From: Capsicum annuum
Taxonomy: Eukaryota > Streptophyta > Magnoliopsida > Solanales > Solanaceae
NCBI RefSeq assembly: GCF_002878395.1
Contig: NW_025861526.1
Coordinates: 143,247 to 207,246 of the forward strand
DNA length: 64,000 bases
Direction of reading: 5' to 3'
The position numbers and the translations under genes were made by a program. Shown piece by piece: positions 32,593 through 44,786 of the stretch. Below the pieces are notes generated by a model. It did no database searches. It was not told where the DNA came from and saw nothing but the letters and a program-made list of their open reading frames with translations. Position 1 is the first letter of the stretch, and each line of letters starts with the position of its first letter.

Positions 32593-34499
32593 ATCATTTT
32601 TCGCCGAATGATAGGACAAGGCAATACAAGCATGATTAAACAAATTACTAGCCCTCCAACTTCTCTTTAACAAGGCTAGAAAATAAAGACATTAAGAATA
32701 CATACACACTTTAATCACAATTATCCAAAATAGAGAGTAGGAATGAGCAGTCAGACTCTATGTCCCCTTCAGCTCTCCATAGAGTTCCATCCTCTGCAAC
32801 CAATGCATCTAATACCCCTTAAATATGACCACACTCTCCACAAAGATTCCAATGTGAATACAAGACTCCACCATCTTAACCTCCCAACTTCTCTGCGAAC
32901 ACTTAACTAGAGGGACTGAGTATAATCGCATACCCATCCCATGTTAAAGACTAACCGATAATTAAAGGTGCTAGTGGGAGACATGAGGCCCTACACTTTA
33001 CACCACTCTGATAATACTACCTTGCCTATTGCTACAATCATGAAACCTCAGGTCTAATCAAGAAGTTATAGTCGCATCACAAAGGTTGGTTATTTATCCA
33101 TCACCACACTCTAACCTATTTCTACTACATTTACTTTATGGATCTCCCCACCAAAACTAACACCCTCAACCACCCTCAACCACTATCATAAATTTTTTCA
33201 CCACACCTTTCCTCTACAGTAATTTCATCAGATAACATTCATCCCATTCCTCCACCTACACTTATAACCTTAGCTCTAGTCACCCCAAAATTTCACAACA
33301 AAGGATATTTACTCTCTCACCCAAGCATAACTATACTCTCAAGGTTATACCACCTTAACATAAGAAAGGTCACTGAGGATCTAAACTACTAGCATCAAGA
33401 ATGGGGGTTACATCCAAAGTACAACTCATATTTATCATACAACTAAAGGCGAGACCTACAAAATAAGATACGATACAATAGATATGAGGTACTCTATAGC
33501 AACCACCTAGGTTATAAATTAAGGATCATTTTGACATACGCACACCATAGTATGAGTCCTTAGGACTGGGCACCAGAAGAAAAATGATTGCATATATCAT
33601 AGGTGGTGTGACATAATGCCGAGATTTATATTCAGGGAACAAAGTGAGGATTGTCTCGTGAAACTACTATTTCTTAAAACCAGGCATAATGTGAGACATA
33701 AATATACAGATTATGAGTATCATGGCATAGAGCTTGAATACTTGGAAGATCGGATCTCTGAGGAACATTATTGCATTTGATTCAGGGGCTGGAGTATAGA
33801 CTTACGCAGCACGTGGAATGCGGACCTTAGGCATAAGCACTTTAAGAATGCGTGCAATACTAGTAGAGTGCCCACCTAATCAAAATAGGAGGGAATCACT
33901 AGAATAGGACAAAATTCACCCCAACTTTCCCTTGAAATCCACCGCTATAAGAAAATTTAAAAATAGCCCTTCGATCTCCATCTTACTACACGTACATGCA
34001 TAATACTTTGCTCTATGGGGTATCACTATAGACATGTACTTGGGACACTTGGCTCTTTTATAATGGAAACCTCATCTATCCAGATTCTACTTGGGGTCCA
34101 GCATAGCCACACAAACCCCATTTAATGACTTAGCCCCAATCTATCTGTTCAACCTACACCTCCAACCCTTATATCACAACCTTCCCCACCCTCTATATTC
34201 TCTATGTCATCAACCTTATACCTTCTGCACACCTTACTAAGCCTACAAATCTATGCCATAAATCTCATACTGCTATCCTCGAGCTAACATACTCCCTTCA
34301 CCAAAATCAACATCTATGGTTCAAACTTAGTGTCTGTCAACCATCATGCACTACTAATCAAGTACCCCACATAATATATATATATATATAGTCTACCCCA
34401 TGAGTAGGTCACCCTAAATTCCTTATCCACACGCCAGTAACCTATACATACCCAAAGGAAACCATCCCTCTTATGTACAAAAGAACAAAAGTACCCCAT
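32593..34499 (-). other. Element D internal region, non-coding remainder
   Basis: No polymerase motifs are visible where RT, RNase H and integrase should lie. CA-rich text fills 33100-33370 and 34080-34330. A TA repeat (about 34371-34391) precedes a short stretch (34391-34440) resembling the LTR phrase CCACAAGTAGGTCACC near 31325. This suggests that LTR sequence was copied in at the deletion. No gene is supported. Confidence 0.5.
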
Positions 34500-34720
34500 G
34501 GGGACACACTAGTATAGATGAAACCCTGTCTAAAAGATCCTTAAGTTGCTCCTTAAGCTTCTTTAGCTCAACTGGAGCCATTCTATATGGGGGGAAATAG
34601 AAATTGGATGAGTGTCCAAGAAATAAAAATTGGATGAGTGTCTAGAACAAGATCAATCCAAAACTAAATGTCCCTATCAGGAACACCAGGAAGGTCATCA
34701 GGGAAACCTCAGGGAATTTA
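34500..34720 (-). pseudogene. Element D: reverse transcriptase N-terminal fragment
   Basis: The minus strand gives [20 protein letters not shown] followed by a decayed substrate-binding stretch (CPHGVLL...). This corresponds to the start of the RT palm/fingers in A and E. It stops near 34500. The catalytic box, RNase H and integrase are missing. Confidence 0.75.
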
Positions 34721-34879
34721 TTCACGGCCAGGACAAAATGTAAAGATGAACCATCCGAGTTAGAATCTTTAACCTGGACTAGATGATAGAGACACCCCTT
34801 GGAGATTAACCTCCATGCTCTAAGATATGATATGAACTTCCCTTTAGAAGCTAGGTAACGACCCTCCCACTCAATAACT

Positions 34880-35425
34880 GGTTAATTAAGGAAATTAAAG
34901 ACAACCTTACCGGTCCAACAGTCTAAAGACGCATAGCATGAGTGCAACCAATGCATCCCTGATATGATATTAAAATCCACTATATCTAATTCGAACAAAT
35001 CCACCAAAGTTTCTTTACTACCAATAGATACCACACACCCTCTATAAACTCTCCTGGCAATCACAGAGTCACCTACTAGGATAGAAATGGAAAAAGATTC
35101 AAAATATATTTGGGACCAAAACCAAAATCCATAGCCACAAATGGGGTCACATAAAAAAGAGTGGACCCTGGATCAAGTAAACAGTACACATTACAAGAAA
35201 AATATTTCAACATACCAGTAGCAACACCAGGCGATGCTTCAAACTCCTGTCGGGTAGTGAGATCATAAGAATGGTCCCGACCAGTGCCTAAGATAGAATT
35301 ATCACCACTTGGTGTAGAAGCTAGGGAAGTGGCAACCGGGATCCTAATTGCCCCAGTAGAAATCCTTGTGGACACTCCCAATATATGTGACCCAACTGAC
35401 CACAACTAAAACACTGATTCTCCCT
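34880..35425 (-). pseudogene. Element D: zinc knuckle and aspartic protease
   Basis: At 35425-35385 the minus strand reads C-F-S-C-G-Q-L-G-H, a zinc knuckle whose last cysteine is lost. A long frame (35405-35076) then reaches the protease strand VYCLLDPGSTLFYVTPFVAM. A shifted frame (35064-34882) continues with ARRVYRGCVVSIG and ELDIVDFNIISGMHWL. The pattern matches A's protease closely, including DPGS at the active site. One frameshift near 35070 separates the halves. Confidence 0.85.
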
Positions 35426-35689
35426 TTATAGAAATATCCATGATACAATAGACCATAAAATTGGACGGGGGATAGGATAGGGTTGATCAAGCTTCACCAG
35501 TACAAAGATGATATTCGCCAGAAGTCTGAGGATAAGGGACACTGATAACCACAAGGTAACTCCCTAAATTCGCTTGCTCAAACCAATATCCACCACCTCT
35601 ATCACTATATCTCTGACCTCTCTTTTTGTCTAAATATTAGGACTTCTTGCTCCACCTATTTCTCGACCTTTTTTATTCTTTCTCACTCC

Positions 35690-36060
35690 AATAGGACCAG
35701 ATTGGAATGATAAAGATTCCACTATCTGGGTTAACAGATGAATAGAATGCCAAAACTCAGCATTTGTAACAACTCCTTAAGGTATCTGGGCATGAGTATC
35801 ACCCTTTGGGGTACGGTCAGTGGAGACTGGTGGAACTTCAATGGGGAAATCAAAAACTGTGACCCTTGATTGGGTCTGTACCCTATGAGTTGGACGATAT
35901 CCATCCATGTCATTCTCGAGTAAGATCGGTGAGTTTCCATGAGCTTCAGATCATCGGAAGGCCATGATCTGAGAGGCAGACAAAAGAAGATTTAGGCGAG
36001 AGTTCAAGACCCAAGGCTCTGTAGCCCAAAAATATAACAACAATAAAGTGAAATATTCCT
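35690..36060 (-). pseudogene. Element D: gag remnant
   Basis: Only the N-terminal linker and a little more survive: a frame at 35940-35731 with stops around it, in which related elements begin capsid. Alternative frames show VPPVSTDRTPKGD and VVTNAEFWHSIHLL, the latter resembling the NVEFR-type start of capsid. The capsid core found in A is absent, so gag carries an internal deletion. Confidence 0.55.
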
Positions 36061-36164
36061 AGATTCCCTATAGCCTATCCCTTATAAGTATAGTGGGCTA
36101 CACACCCATAAAATAGACTCGAATCGATACGGCTTTGTACATACCCCATGAAACCAAAACCTAA

Positions 36165-36176
36165 GCTCTAATACCA
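36165..36176 (-). other. Element D primer-binding site (initiator tRNA-Met)
   Basis: The minus strand reads TGGTATTAGAGC, one mismatch from TGGTATCAGAGC, and lies 3 bases inside the right LTR that starts at 36180. Confidence 0.88.
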
Positions 36177-36179
36177 ATC

Positions 36180-38276
36180 TGACATGACCCTAACCAGGGC
36201 CTAATTGTGTCGACCATCTCAAGTCCAACAAGGACCGGAAACCAGCCTCTGTACTCAATCCAAACAAATAATATACAACCCATGTCAGATAAATTTTGAA
36301 CACATAACTAGATAAAGTATTAAAGTTTCAATGACTTTGGAGTAAGTGTAAAATTAAGACCAACCTGACCAAGTCATTCCACCCAAACCAAACCAATCAA
36401 ACCATAATATACCCAAGTCTACAGTTGTCCTTCTATAGTCTCTAAAGAATGTCCATGAATATCTAGTGGGAACATGCCCCCGACCACAGCCAAAAAACAA
36501 ATGTCAAAAGAATAGTATAGGCATAAGATGAACCATAACATGAAATGGTCCTTCTAAAGAATAAAAGCTTACCACTTTAGTTTGGCTCAAAGTTATCCTC
36601 GAGTCCAAGTCACTAAGTAAAAGGAATGGTAGTATGGTCGATTTCTGCATCGCATGGGGATACAGTACCTAAAGACTGGTTAGCGAGTGAACGCTAGCAT
36701 ATACATAGGAGTAAGGATAAAATAATGCCAGTATTCAAACCAAAGTAAATAACTATGTGTAATCACATATATACATATATACCATGTCGGGAAAGGAGGC
36801 CGGGTTTAGAATGCATTTACAACTTTAACCTAGGTTTGTGTAGCTTTACCATCATAATCCACTCACGGGGCTATAGTGGTTCAGTGTTACCCCCTGAACG
36901 GGCACTAGTGCGTGTAGATACATGAATTGGAAGAACTATAGGTGGTCAGTGGTTCCTTTATACCATTCACTCTCTATGATACATATGTACGTGTATATAG
37001 TTAGGGAATTTCCTTATACCCCATAAGTACGTGGTCAAAATCAAGACCAATCCTTATGTCAGCAAACATAAGTTTCAAGTGTCAACCTTTTGGACTCACG
37101 CCTTCACAACTAGCTCTCACAACCCCTATTATTGCCCAATTAAAACATTTATAACATAACCAAACCACCGATTCCTAGATTCAATTATTAAGGCATTAGG
37201 AAGTGGTATCATCATACTGACAATAGTTTGCAATCAATGTCATTAACCAACACTTAGGGGATTTCCATGTACCCAAAACTCCATTATTAAAATCACTTGG
37301 GGGATTCCCCTGTACCCCACAAGGTTTTCATAGATTACTCTCTTAGGGGATTCCATAGTACCCCATAAGTTTTTCAAAAGAATATTTAACCAAAGCCATA
37401 GACATCAAGGCCTTTCCAAACAATTTAAAATCAATCAAACCAATTAAGGCTCTATTACCATATTATGCAATGTAAGGATTTCAATAATGGTCAAACTATG
37501 TGACAAAATCACTCTCATAGGCATTTTAACAAATATGTTAAAAGCATATGACATCCAAAAACAAAAACCATATAACAATTGACCATTCCCATGCAACCAC
37601 ATGTTCAAATCATAATTATAACACAAAAATCATAAGAAAAACATAGGAAAATACTATCTAAGAAAGAACAACCAAAACCCCCAACATATATTTCAAAACC
37701 CAAACATTACCACAAAATACCATGACAATCATTCATTAAAAACATTCTTTTAGTTGAACTAACAATGAGGGAGAAGTAACATGCCTTATTCATAAAGATT
37801 AAATGAGAGATTTTGGTCTTTAAGCCTCTAGATAAACACCTTGAAGAAACCTTATCCTAATTTTCTCAAGAGCCTTTAGAGAGAGTTTTTAGAGTATTTT
37901 AATCTTTTAAAGTGAGTAATGAGAGGCCAAATAGTGTTGTAGGATGTAGGGCCTTAAGGGTTTAGGGTGGGAAATTTCTAAAATACCCTCAACCTACATC
38001 ATATAAGTAGTACCCCTAACTCGTACCCAAAGAAAAAAGTTGGACTACAATTCTGTCCAACATACGACTTCATGCACTAACTCGTACTAACATCATAAGA
38101 TTGGTACCCTATAGTCGTACCCTAAGAAGTACATAATCAAGAATGCACATTTTTTAATACATGAATGAGACCCCTAAATTATACCCCCGTCATATGACTA
38201 GTAAGCTTAAGTAGTATGATGGCGAGAGAGTTCAAAACTCAGGAAACTTCTAAGGGTCAAAACTCAGGGTGTTTTA
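36180..38276 (-). repeat. Element D right (5') LTR
   Basis: TGACATGACCCTAACC...CAGGGTGTTTTA; the terminal CA has mutated to TA. It carries GGGATTTCCATGTACCC and GGGGATTCCCCTGTACCCCA phrases near 37258, 37298 and 37346, and the TCGTACC word block at 37990-38230. Confidence 0.92.
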
Positions 38277-38281
38277 TTTTT

Positions 38282-38740
38282 ATTGTTGTTTCTCTTTCCT
38301 CAGAGTCTATTCTTGGTAGAGCCAGCATGTCTAGGATGTATTGTGTTTTGTTTCATGATGTTTTGTGTTGTTTTGTTTAACTAGGAGAAAAATGAGTACC
38401 TAAAGAAATTAATGTATTCTATTTTTTTGAATAATGATACCTCTTTGAAAAATGTATTTTTAAACTGTGTAATATTTATATATGTGACCATTGTAAATCT
38501 CGTTATGATATTAAGATTTGAGAAATAATAATTATAGATAGCATTTGCGTGAACAAGATAGGTAGTAGTTTGTGATGCAACTTATGCCATTGTAAATCAC
38601 TTTGTTCGCTTTATGTGTTGGATCCAGAAGTTGTCCGGTTAGTCTTACCCAAGGTTGTAGGATAGTCGGTTAGGAAAGGATCATAGGTCATTCATGAAAT
38701 TACTCCACTCTTACCCTAAACTACCTTCCAAATGTGAATA
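38282..38740 (+). other. Element C1 3' part, distal piece
   Basis: Colinear with C2 45068-45540 (AGCCAGCATG, TTGTGTTGTTTTG, CGGTTAGTCTTACCC, ATAGTCGGTTAGGAAA, GACCTTCCA-like). Non-coding. It ends at GAATA, where element B's LTR begins. Confidence 0.75.
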
Positions 38741-40681
38741 TGTCATGACTGAATTACTTAAGTCATAATGGTGTCTACTATAACCCACCAGTAGGCAAGC
38801 CAAACCCATTGTTCAGAATGGCTAGTAACAGACTACTCAATATGTATAAAGAAAGAATATGAAATAAATGAAATAAAAGATCAAATACATAATGAAGTCC
38901 CAACACCTAGTGTTATTAGTACAAGAGCTTCTAATATAATATGAATACAAAAGTGAAATATTAAAGAAATCACACTGATATAACTTATCTCTGAGTACAA
39001 CATAGAAACTAGTATTATACATAAGAGGAAGGTAAGTAATACTCCAAATGTCAGGAGCTCACTCTAAGTCTCTGAACCATAGCTGTTCCATATGATGTAC
39101 ACATCAACGGTGATAACTCGTACTATGATCTGCAGGATGCAAAAGTGTAGTATGAGTACCAAATGAATGGCACTCAGAAGGCAACTCCCAACTGAGCTCT
39201 AAAGATAAAGCAGATATATATAATTAATAAACAGAATGGAAAACTACACCTAAGAGTCCAGTAACCATATAACATAATCAATAGAATAATAAGGATATTC
39301 TCCTATTCATGTTCAAGAGACAAACATACTAAGGCTAAGAAAATATCAAGGATGAACTATCCTATTTCTACCATACTTAGAAATCTCAACACTATACCAT
39401 ATATCCCTAACCAATATACAAATAAATGATGAAAGAAGGATATGTAGTAATATAAAAGGCCAAGAAATGAATATACTATCTGAACAAATAAAGGAAATGA
39501 TATATGGTAATGCCATATCTACATATATATATAAGGTCAACTCGAAGTACAACCTAGATCATCATATCTTTATTTTAAGGCCTCATTATAATCCTATCAA
39601 GATTTAGTACTAACATGCTTAGGGTTTCTAATGCATATATCTCCTCGTTAATTAATCTTGCATAATAATAAAATCGTAAGATAAAAGAGGCTAGAATCAT
39701 ACCTTGATCTTGATACTAAATCAATGCCCTATCTGTTATAAGCTAGACATAACAATGATAATAACATTATCAATAACAAAGTGAGTAACTAGCTATTCCT
39801 TAAAACTAAATGCCTATTCGAGCCTATGTGTACCCCCACTCCCCAAGCTCGAAAGTTTCAATCAATATATAATAATACAAGGCATAATCATCACCCATAT
39901 CTATGTAGCCCTCCCATACAAGCTGATAGACATAGGCGCATACTGGTGATAGGTGATGCAAATGAAAGAATGAATGCAAGGTACATAATCCATATCACAA
40001 TCTTATCATCATAACCATCTCCACCATAACCATCATCATCATAACCATCATCATCATAATTATCCTTATCATAATCATCCCCCAGACTTGCTAGGTGTGT
40101 GTATATATATAGAGATTCCATAGGTAGGGCTAGCTAGACTCGAACTAATAGATGTACACATAGGCACATCAATATAATCATCCTTCGACCTTGCTGGGTA
40201 TCAATATCATTATCTCAATAGCGTCTGTCCTTATCGGGTATTAATATTATCATCACAGTATCCTTTGGTCTTATTGGGTATATAAGCATATCATCAGAAT
40301 CATCACTGTATATATAATAGGTGTACGAACACAAGCTGTGGCAAAAATGTATAAATCCATAAGTTCATTTGCCCTAAGTGAACTTTGGGACTAAATCATT
40401 ATAAAAGTGTAGAAAGGGTCAAAAATATCACGACAGAGTAAATAATAGTGTCAAATCATAGACCAAAATTAGTCTTGGTTAATTCCTTAAAACATCATTA
40501 TTAGCCTCTTTTATGTATGTAAATCATCATTAAGTTAGGCAGTTATTATCGTAAAGAAATTTATTTTTAAGATGAAAAATGGGTTTTAATCTCTTATTTA
40601 GGAAGAATAGTCAAAAGATCATAGTTTAACTAGAATCACATTATTTATAGATATAATGATCATGAATGTACCAAATTTATA
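38741..40681 (-). repeat. Element B left (3') LTR, outer segment
   Basis: Starts TGTCATGACTGAATTAC, then AAGTCATAATGGTGTCTAC. It runs parallel with the right LTR from 53067 (GATCAAATACATAATGAA, AGCTCACTCTAAGTCTC, TCAAGGATGAACTATC). It contains a CATCATAACCATC microsatellite (40004-40082) and three GGGTAT-CAATAT phrases about 40 bp apart (40196, 40237, 40277). Element C2 enters at 40682. Confidence 0.85.
40004..40082. repeat. Imperfect CATCATAAC microsatellite in B left LTR
   Basis: About nine CATCATAAC/CATCTCCAC-type units. The same position in the right LTR (54388-54480) has expanded ATA/ATC triplets. Both give artificial Asp/Tyr-rich frames on the minus strand. Confidence 0.85.
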
Positions 40682-42162
40682 TGATGTGATATAGAAATAT
40701 AGCACTTTTGACGCTTAAAATAAGGAAAATAAGCAATTTTCTGAGGCCTTTTTGTTAAGTAGAATTTTTCTTAGGTATGTTTTGCAAAAAATCATGTTTT
40801 GGATGATAATTTCATAAAAATGGTGGAAAAAGGTGTTTTGGCTACTTTTGGAGCGATTATGGATATTTGGGATATTTTTCAGCTTATTCGTGATTAATGC
40901 ATGTTCGAGAGTCGAATAAGAGCTAAAAACTGACTCCTGGAACCAACTAAGTTTACCTACAGACCACAAGTAGGACCTATGGACCACAGGTAGGACCAAT
41001 GGACCGCAGTTACAAAAAGCAGGTACCAGAGAGTCAAAATCTTGAAAGCTAACTTGTATGAATTGATCCATCCATAACCTGCAGTCTGCACCTATGCCTT
41101 GTGCTACACCGCAGCTACCACCTGCGCCCTGCCAAACCACAGGTACAAAGAATTGGTGGCCTCCAACCCTATTTTCTCCTATTTTTTTCGGTCTTTATTT
41201 TTAGGGTTTTCTCTTGCACTATAAGTACCCCTTATGTACTTTTTTAGTTGAAAAAACACACTTTTGATACTCACAATATATTTTGATTCCAAGATCAGTA
41301 TTTGATCTTTGGATTCTCTTGCATTAACTTTAGTTGATTAATCAAGTTACGATTTTAAGTTTTTATTCATTTGATCATTGTGATTTCATCTACGCCTTCA
41401 ATCATGAATGTTGTTGATTTCTTCACAAGTATGGGTAGTTAAAAACCAATAGCTAGGGTTGTGAAAACCCTGGCTGATTGACAAAGTAGGAGAAGTCTGT
41501 TTGTTGAATTGAACCAATACCCATGGCATGCATTAGACTATCTTTATTATTATAGTTGTCTTAGTAGTTGTAAACATTAGGATCCCACTAAGATATTGCT
41601 ACTTACTCCAAAAGAGGAGTAGTGACTAGGAAAAGATAATGACAGTAGTAATTTGGGAGTTAATTGTCGATCCATTGCTGCATAATGGATTATAGTCAAT
41701 GACCATTAGCTGTCATCTAATAACTACAGAGTCAAAAGGTAGTAGTTAACTGAAATCAAGATAAGGTTTAGTAATGCAACATTCTATGACTCAAAACATA
41801 AAGGGTAAAATCCTTCTACTCATCTAAAAGACTGTAGAAGGTACATAACTTATCAATTCTACATACAAGGTATTGGGTTGGTTTAATATTGCACGATAAA
41901 CCTAGAGAGTTGAGAAGCCAGGGGGAATGCAATCCTAATTTTCACCTATAACTAATTTTAACCAAAGTTAAAATTGATACTTTCTCAAGATTACTACAAA
42001 AACAATCCCTCATTTACTTTTCTGTTTTGCCCATAGACTTTAACCACTGAGATCTGTAAAGCCACATGTTCCTTCGTATTGGACCCCAACCTTATTTGGG
42101 TTACTATATATTGACAGCAAAAGTACCATCATTTAAAAGGAGGTATTTCTTAGATGTCATCA
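40682..42162 (+). repeat. Element C2 5' LTR
   Basis: Contains the block GACCACAAGTAGG, GACCACAGGTAGG, GACCGCAGTTAC, CCGCAGCTACC and CCACAGGTAC at 40955-41150, then TATAAGTA at 41220, CTAGGGTTGTGAAAACCCTGG and GACCCCAACCTTATTTGGG near its end. It ends GATGTCATCA. The minus frame at 40715-41140 is not a gene. Confidence 0.88.
41220..41227 (+). promoter_or_regulatory. TATA-like box of element C2 LTR
   Basis: TATAAGTA, about 70 bp after the CCACAGGTA word block. The aligned 3' LTR position has CATAAATA (47118-47125). Confidence 0.5.
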
Positions 42163-42168
42163 AGAAAT

Positions 42169-42186
42169 TAGTACCATTTCTGGGGA
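42169..42186 (+). other. Element C2 primer-binding site, tRNA-Asp type (decayed)
   Basis: TAGTACCATTTCTGGGGA aligns with TGGCGCCGTTGCCGGGGA at 12 of 18 positions. Five of the six differences are transitions, consistent with cytosine deamination. Confidence 0.6.
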
Positions 42187-42267
42187 GCACTTTTTTGATT
42201 TATAGATTGAAGTCATTGAAACTTTATGTTTTTTCTTTTTAGTTTTTAGTTGGTCATACGCCGGTGT

Positions 42268-43560
42268 ATGCCTAGCATAAGGAGTAGAGGAAATCCTTCA
42301 CTCCCACCGATTTCATAGAAAATCCTACAATCACAAAGTAGGATATCAGAGCCAAAGAGAGATAATCTCGTTGAATACAAAGTTCAGGATGGTTTTGATA
42401 GACAAATTGGTGAGAAGTTAGCTTAGGTAGAATTAGCAGAATAGAGACAAATGGTAAATCACTAAACAACGCTCAATGGGAATCAGAGTAGAGGCCGACC
42501 TTAAGTGATCCCATCATATCAGTTTGTTCAGCCATATGTTGATAATGAAGAAGATTTGGGATATGATGAGCCGACTGATATAGGAGCCATTATCCCTCCT
42601 ACTTTATATCTTGAGATCACATTCAATATCTCTAGTGCTATGATCCAGCTCATATACTTGAAGGGTGTGTTTTCGGGGTTGCCTACAGATGATACAAACA
42701 TTTATTGGTAAATTTTGCTAAAATATGCATTTCATATACTATATCAAAGGTAGATCAGGAGGCATTAAGACTGAGGTTGTTCCCTTTCTTGTTTACAGGA
42801 AAAGCATCATTATGGCTTGGGGAACTTCCAAGAGGATCTATCACCATGTGTGAAGAGTTGTGCAAATAATTCTAAAATAAGTTTTTTCCTCCATCTAGAG
42901 TATTGTAGCTCAAGGATAAGATCTATAATTTTACGCAGCTGCAGTCTAAGCCCATGTATGAGGCTTGATTCAGGTTCAAGAAGAAGCAGAGTACAGTGCC
43001 CAACCATCAAATTTCAAGGATGAACTTATTAGAGTTATTCTATATAGCCCTGACCATCAGTTCTATAGCAATGGTAGACAACATCTCTGAAGGAGCTTTT
43101 ATGAGATTACACTATGAGGTAGCTTCTAAAATTCTAGACCAAATCTCTCTCACTAACTGAGGGTGGAAAACTTGGGAGGCAGAGAGAGGTTCTCACACTT
43201 ACGCCATTAGAGTTGTTGGTGAAAAGAGAGTAGCTGATAATTTTATAGCGCAAGAGATTATGCTAATAAGTATTGATCTTGGGATGATGGAAAAGAAGTT
43301 GGTGACTATAAATTTTGAAGAAGTTCATACAGTAGGAGCATAAGGTGCAGCTTCCAGAGCTTATAAGTCTACATTGGAAGAGGAGGCTAGGTATTCGGAT
43401 CATCAATTGGAGGGTTTCCAAGCCTAAGGGCAAGAAAACTAAGGTTGGAACTACTATGATGGTATATACATAGGCCTCAATAGGGATAGAGATTGTGACT
43501 GATTATGGAAAGATGATTACAAGGAAAAGGAAGATAGGTACATTCTATCTAGACGACGAG
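42268..43560 (+). pseudogene. Element C2 gag
   Basis: Opens MPSIRSRGNPSLPPIS. A frame at 42505-42711 holds PTDIGAIIPPTLYLEITF and MIQLIYLKGVFSGLPTDD. Later, in other frames, come EALRLRLFPFLFTGKASLWL and GELPRGSITMCEELCK, and then the QCPNHQIS-like segment near 43000. This is the capsid order of Athila/Tat gag. Frame breaks and stops are frequent, with more frames needed than in C1. The start is shared with C1. Confidence 0.78.
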
Positions 43561-43919
43561 ATATGGAATCAAGAATGGAAGAAATGTTGACTAAACTGTG
43601 AAGGGTCAATAAAGTTAGGAGAATAGCCTTAAGGAGATTAACGCTAACATTTAATGATTAACTTAGAAGGTGGAATCTCATGCTACTACTATCAAGTAGT
43701 TGGAGCAATAGTTTAGGAAAATGTCTGCTACAATCAAACAGAAATAGCCTATTACTCTTCTAAGTGAAAAAAAAGTTTAGAGCCCACCAGCTATAAGTCA
43801 TTGTCTACATATTACCACTAATTGTGGTGACACTACTGATAATCCCCTAATATCTTCTATTGAAGAGTTAAAATTGATAGTACTAAGAGTAATGAGACAC
43901 CTGAGGTAGAGTCTAAGAA
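43561..43919 (+). other. Element C2 gag-protease linker
   Basis: Stops in all frames. Traces such as AIKQLEQQFGQMSA-like text in C1 (near 29175) have a decayed partner near 43690-43740. No complete domain. Confidence 0.4.
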
Positions 43920-44395
43920 GTCGACATGGGGAAAAGATGATTTTAGGTATGATAGTGGTGAGGATTGGGTCATCAAGCCTAATGATCATATGCACCCTTA
44001 TAGTGTGACCCCTTTCTTACCATTAGTAGAAAAGAAGAAGGATCCCAAAGCAGTCATCATTCCATGTTCTATCGGGTCTTTCAATGTCAAGCATGCTTTT
44101 TATGACTTGGGTTCAGGGGTAAATATGATGCCACTGGTTGTGTACAAGCTATTGAGGATGGGGGAACTCAAACCTACATCTATAAAGCTATTAATGGGTG
44201 ACTCATCAATGAAGAAGCCAGTAGGTATTTTGTGTGATGTTGAAGTAAGGGTTGCATCTTTTATGTTCCAAGTTGATTTCATAGTTCTTGATTGTGTGGT
44301 GAATCCTCAAGCCTTATTATATTGGGTAGACCCTTTCTATATACTGGTAGGGTATTGATTGATTTGGACTTAGGAGAGACCACCTTCAAACTGAA
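43920..44395 (+). pseudogene. Element C2 aspartic protease
   Basis: Frame 43990-44358: DPKAVIIPCSIGSFNVKHAF, active-site strand [59 protein letters not shown] shift follows, with the expected [24 protein letters not shown] in another frame at 44325-44410. DLGSG replaces the canonical D-T-G. The protein stops before any RT. Confidence 0.85.
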
Positions 44396-44453
44396 TAATG
44401 AGAAAGTAGTGTTTGATGTGTGTATGATAGTGCAATAGCCAGAAGATATGTGA

Positions 44454-44786
44454 GTGTTGTTTGTATTAGACACTATTGATAAGGATATTATTGCAGAGGC
44501 CAGTATACCAACTGCACCAAGTGTTGATGAGACATGTGTGGCAAACTGGTTTATAGAGATTAAGATATCGAATCTAGAAAATATAAGGGAGGAGGTGGAT
44601 ATCTTGCGAGCAGAGGTGTGCTCTCTCACTAAGAGCCACATATTAGCCATCCCTCCCGTTGTATCCCTAAGTATTCATCCATCACCTTCGCATGATCCTA
44701 GACACGTTGAGTTTTTCATGAAGGATAATGTAGTGGTCCTTGTAGTTGGTACCAAAAGAGGCCAAGGGAGGGCCTGCAGAATCTAG
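44454..44786 (+). pseudogene. Element C2: short post-protease frame of unknown role
   Basis: A 110-codon frame carries TIDKDIIAEASIPTAPSVDE, then a heptad-like stretch ENIREEVDILRAEVCSLTK that could be a coiled coil, and then a basic tail (GTKRGQGRACRI). It sits where RT would begin in an autonomous element, and nothing in it resembles RT. I do not recognise a family. It may be the end of a gag-protease polyprotein special to these non-autonomous elements. In C1 this part is replaced by a conserved non-coding phrase. Confidence 0.45.

Larger units (their letters stand above)
30479..38276 (-). mobile_element. Element D: Ty3/gypsy retrotransposon, minus strand, pol mostly deleted
   Basis: LTRs at 30479-32576 (2,098 bp) and 36180-38276 (2,097 bp), with a TTTTT target duplication at 30474-30478 and 38277-38281. 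By eye the LTRs are roughly 80-85% identical over their first 250 bases, so the insertion is old. The primer-binding site lies beside the right LTR. The internal region (3.6 kb) keeps gag and protease traces and only the first segment of RT. Joining the flanks across D restores TTTTTATTGTTG, which C2 carries uninterrupted as TTTTTATTGTCG (near 45068). This confirms insertion into C1. Confidence 0.92.
26149..38740 (+). mobile_element. Element C1: Athila/Tat-like gag-protease retrotransposon, interrupted by D and B
   Basis: Plus strand. The 5' LTR is 26149-27535 and is followed by a tRNA-Asp-type primer-binding site (27541), gag (27642-29240) and protease (29256-30139). Element D splits the 3' untranslated part. 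After D, 38282-38740 is colinear with 45068-45540 of C2 (AGCCAGCATG, CGGTTAGTCTT, ATAGTCGGTTAGGAAA). Element B then enters at 38741. No RT or integrase exists in the C1 sequence present, and C2 shows the same gap, so the family looks non-autonomous. The 5 bp to the left are TCTCT, and the 3' LTR must lie beyond 64000. Confidence 0.82.

Noticed and set aside
39891..40121. Asp/Tyr/Gly-rich minus-strand frame (and its partner 54274-54546)
   Set aside because: It only translates the CATCATAAC/ATC microsatellite in B's LTRs; the two copies differ as microsatellites do.
40715..41140. 141-codon minus frame as a gene
   Set aside because: It lies wholly within the non-coding 5' LTR of C2, antisense to its word block, and is not kept in the aligned 3' LTR.
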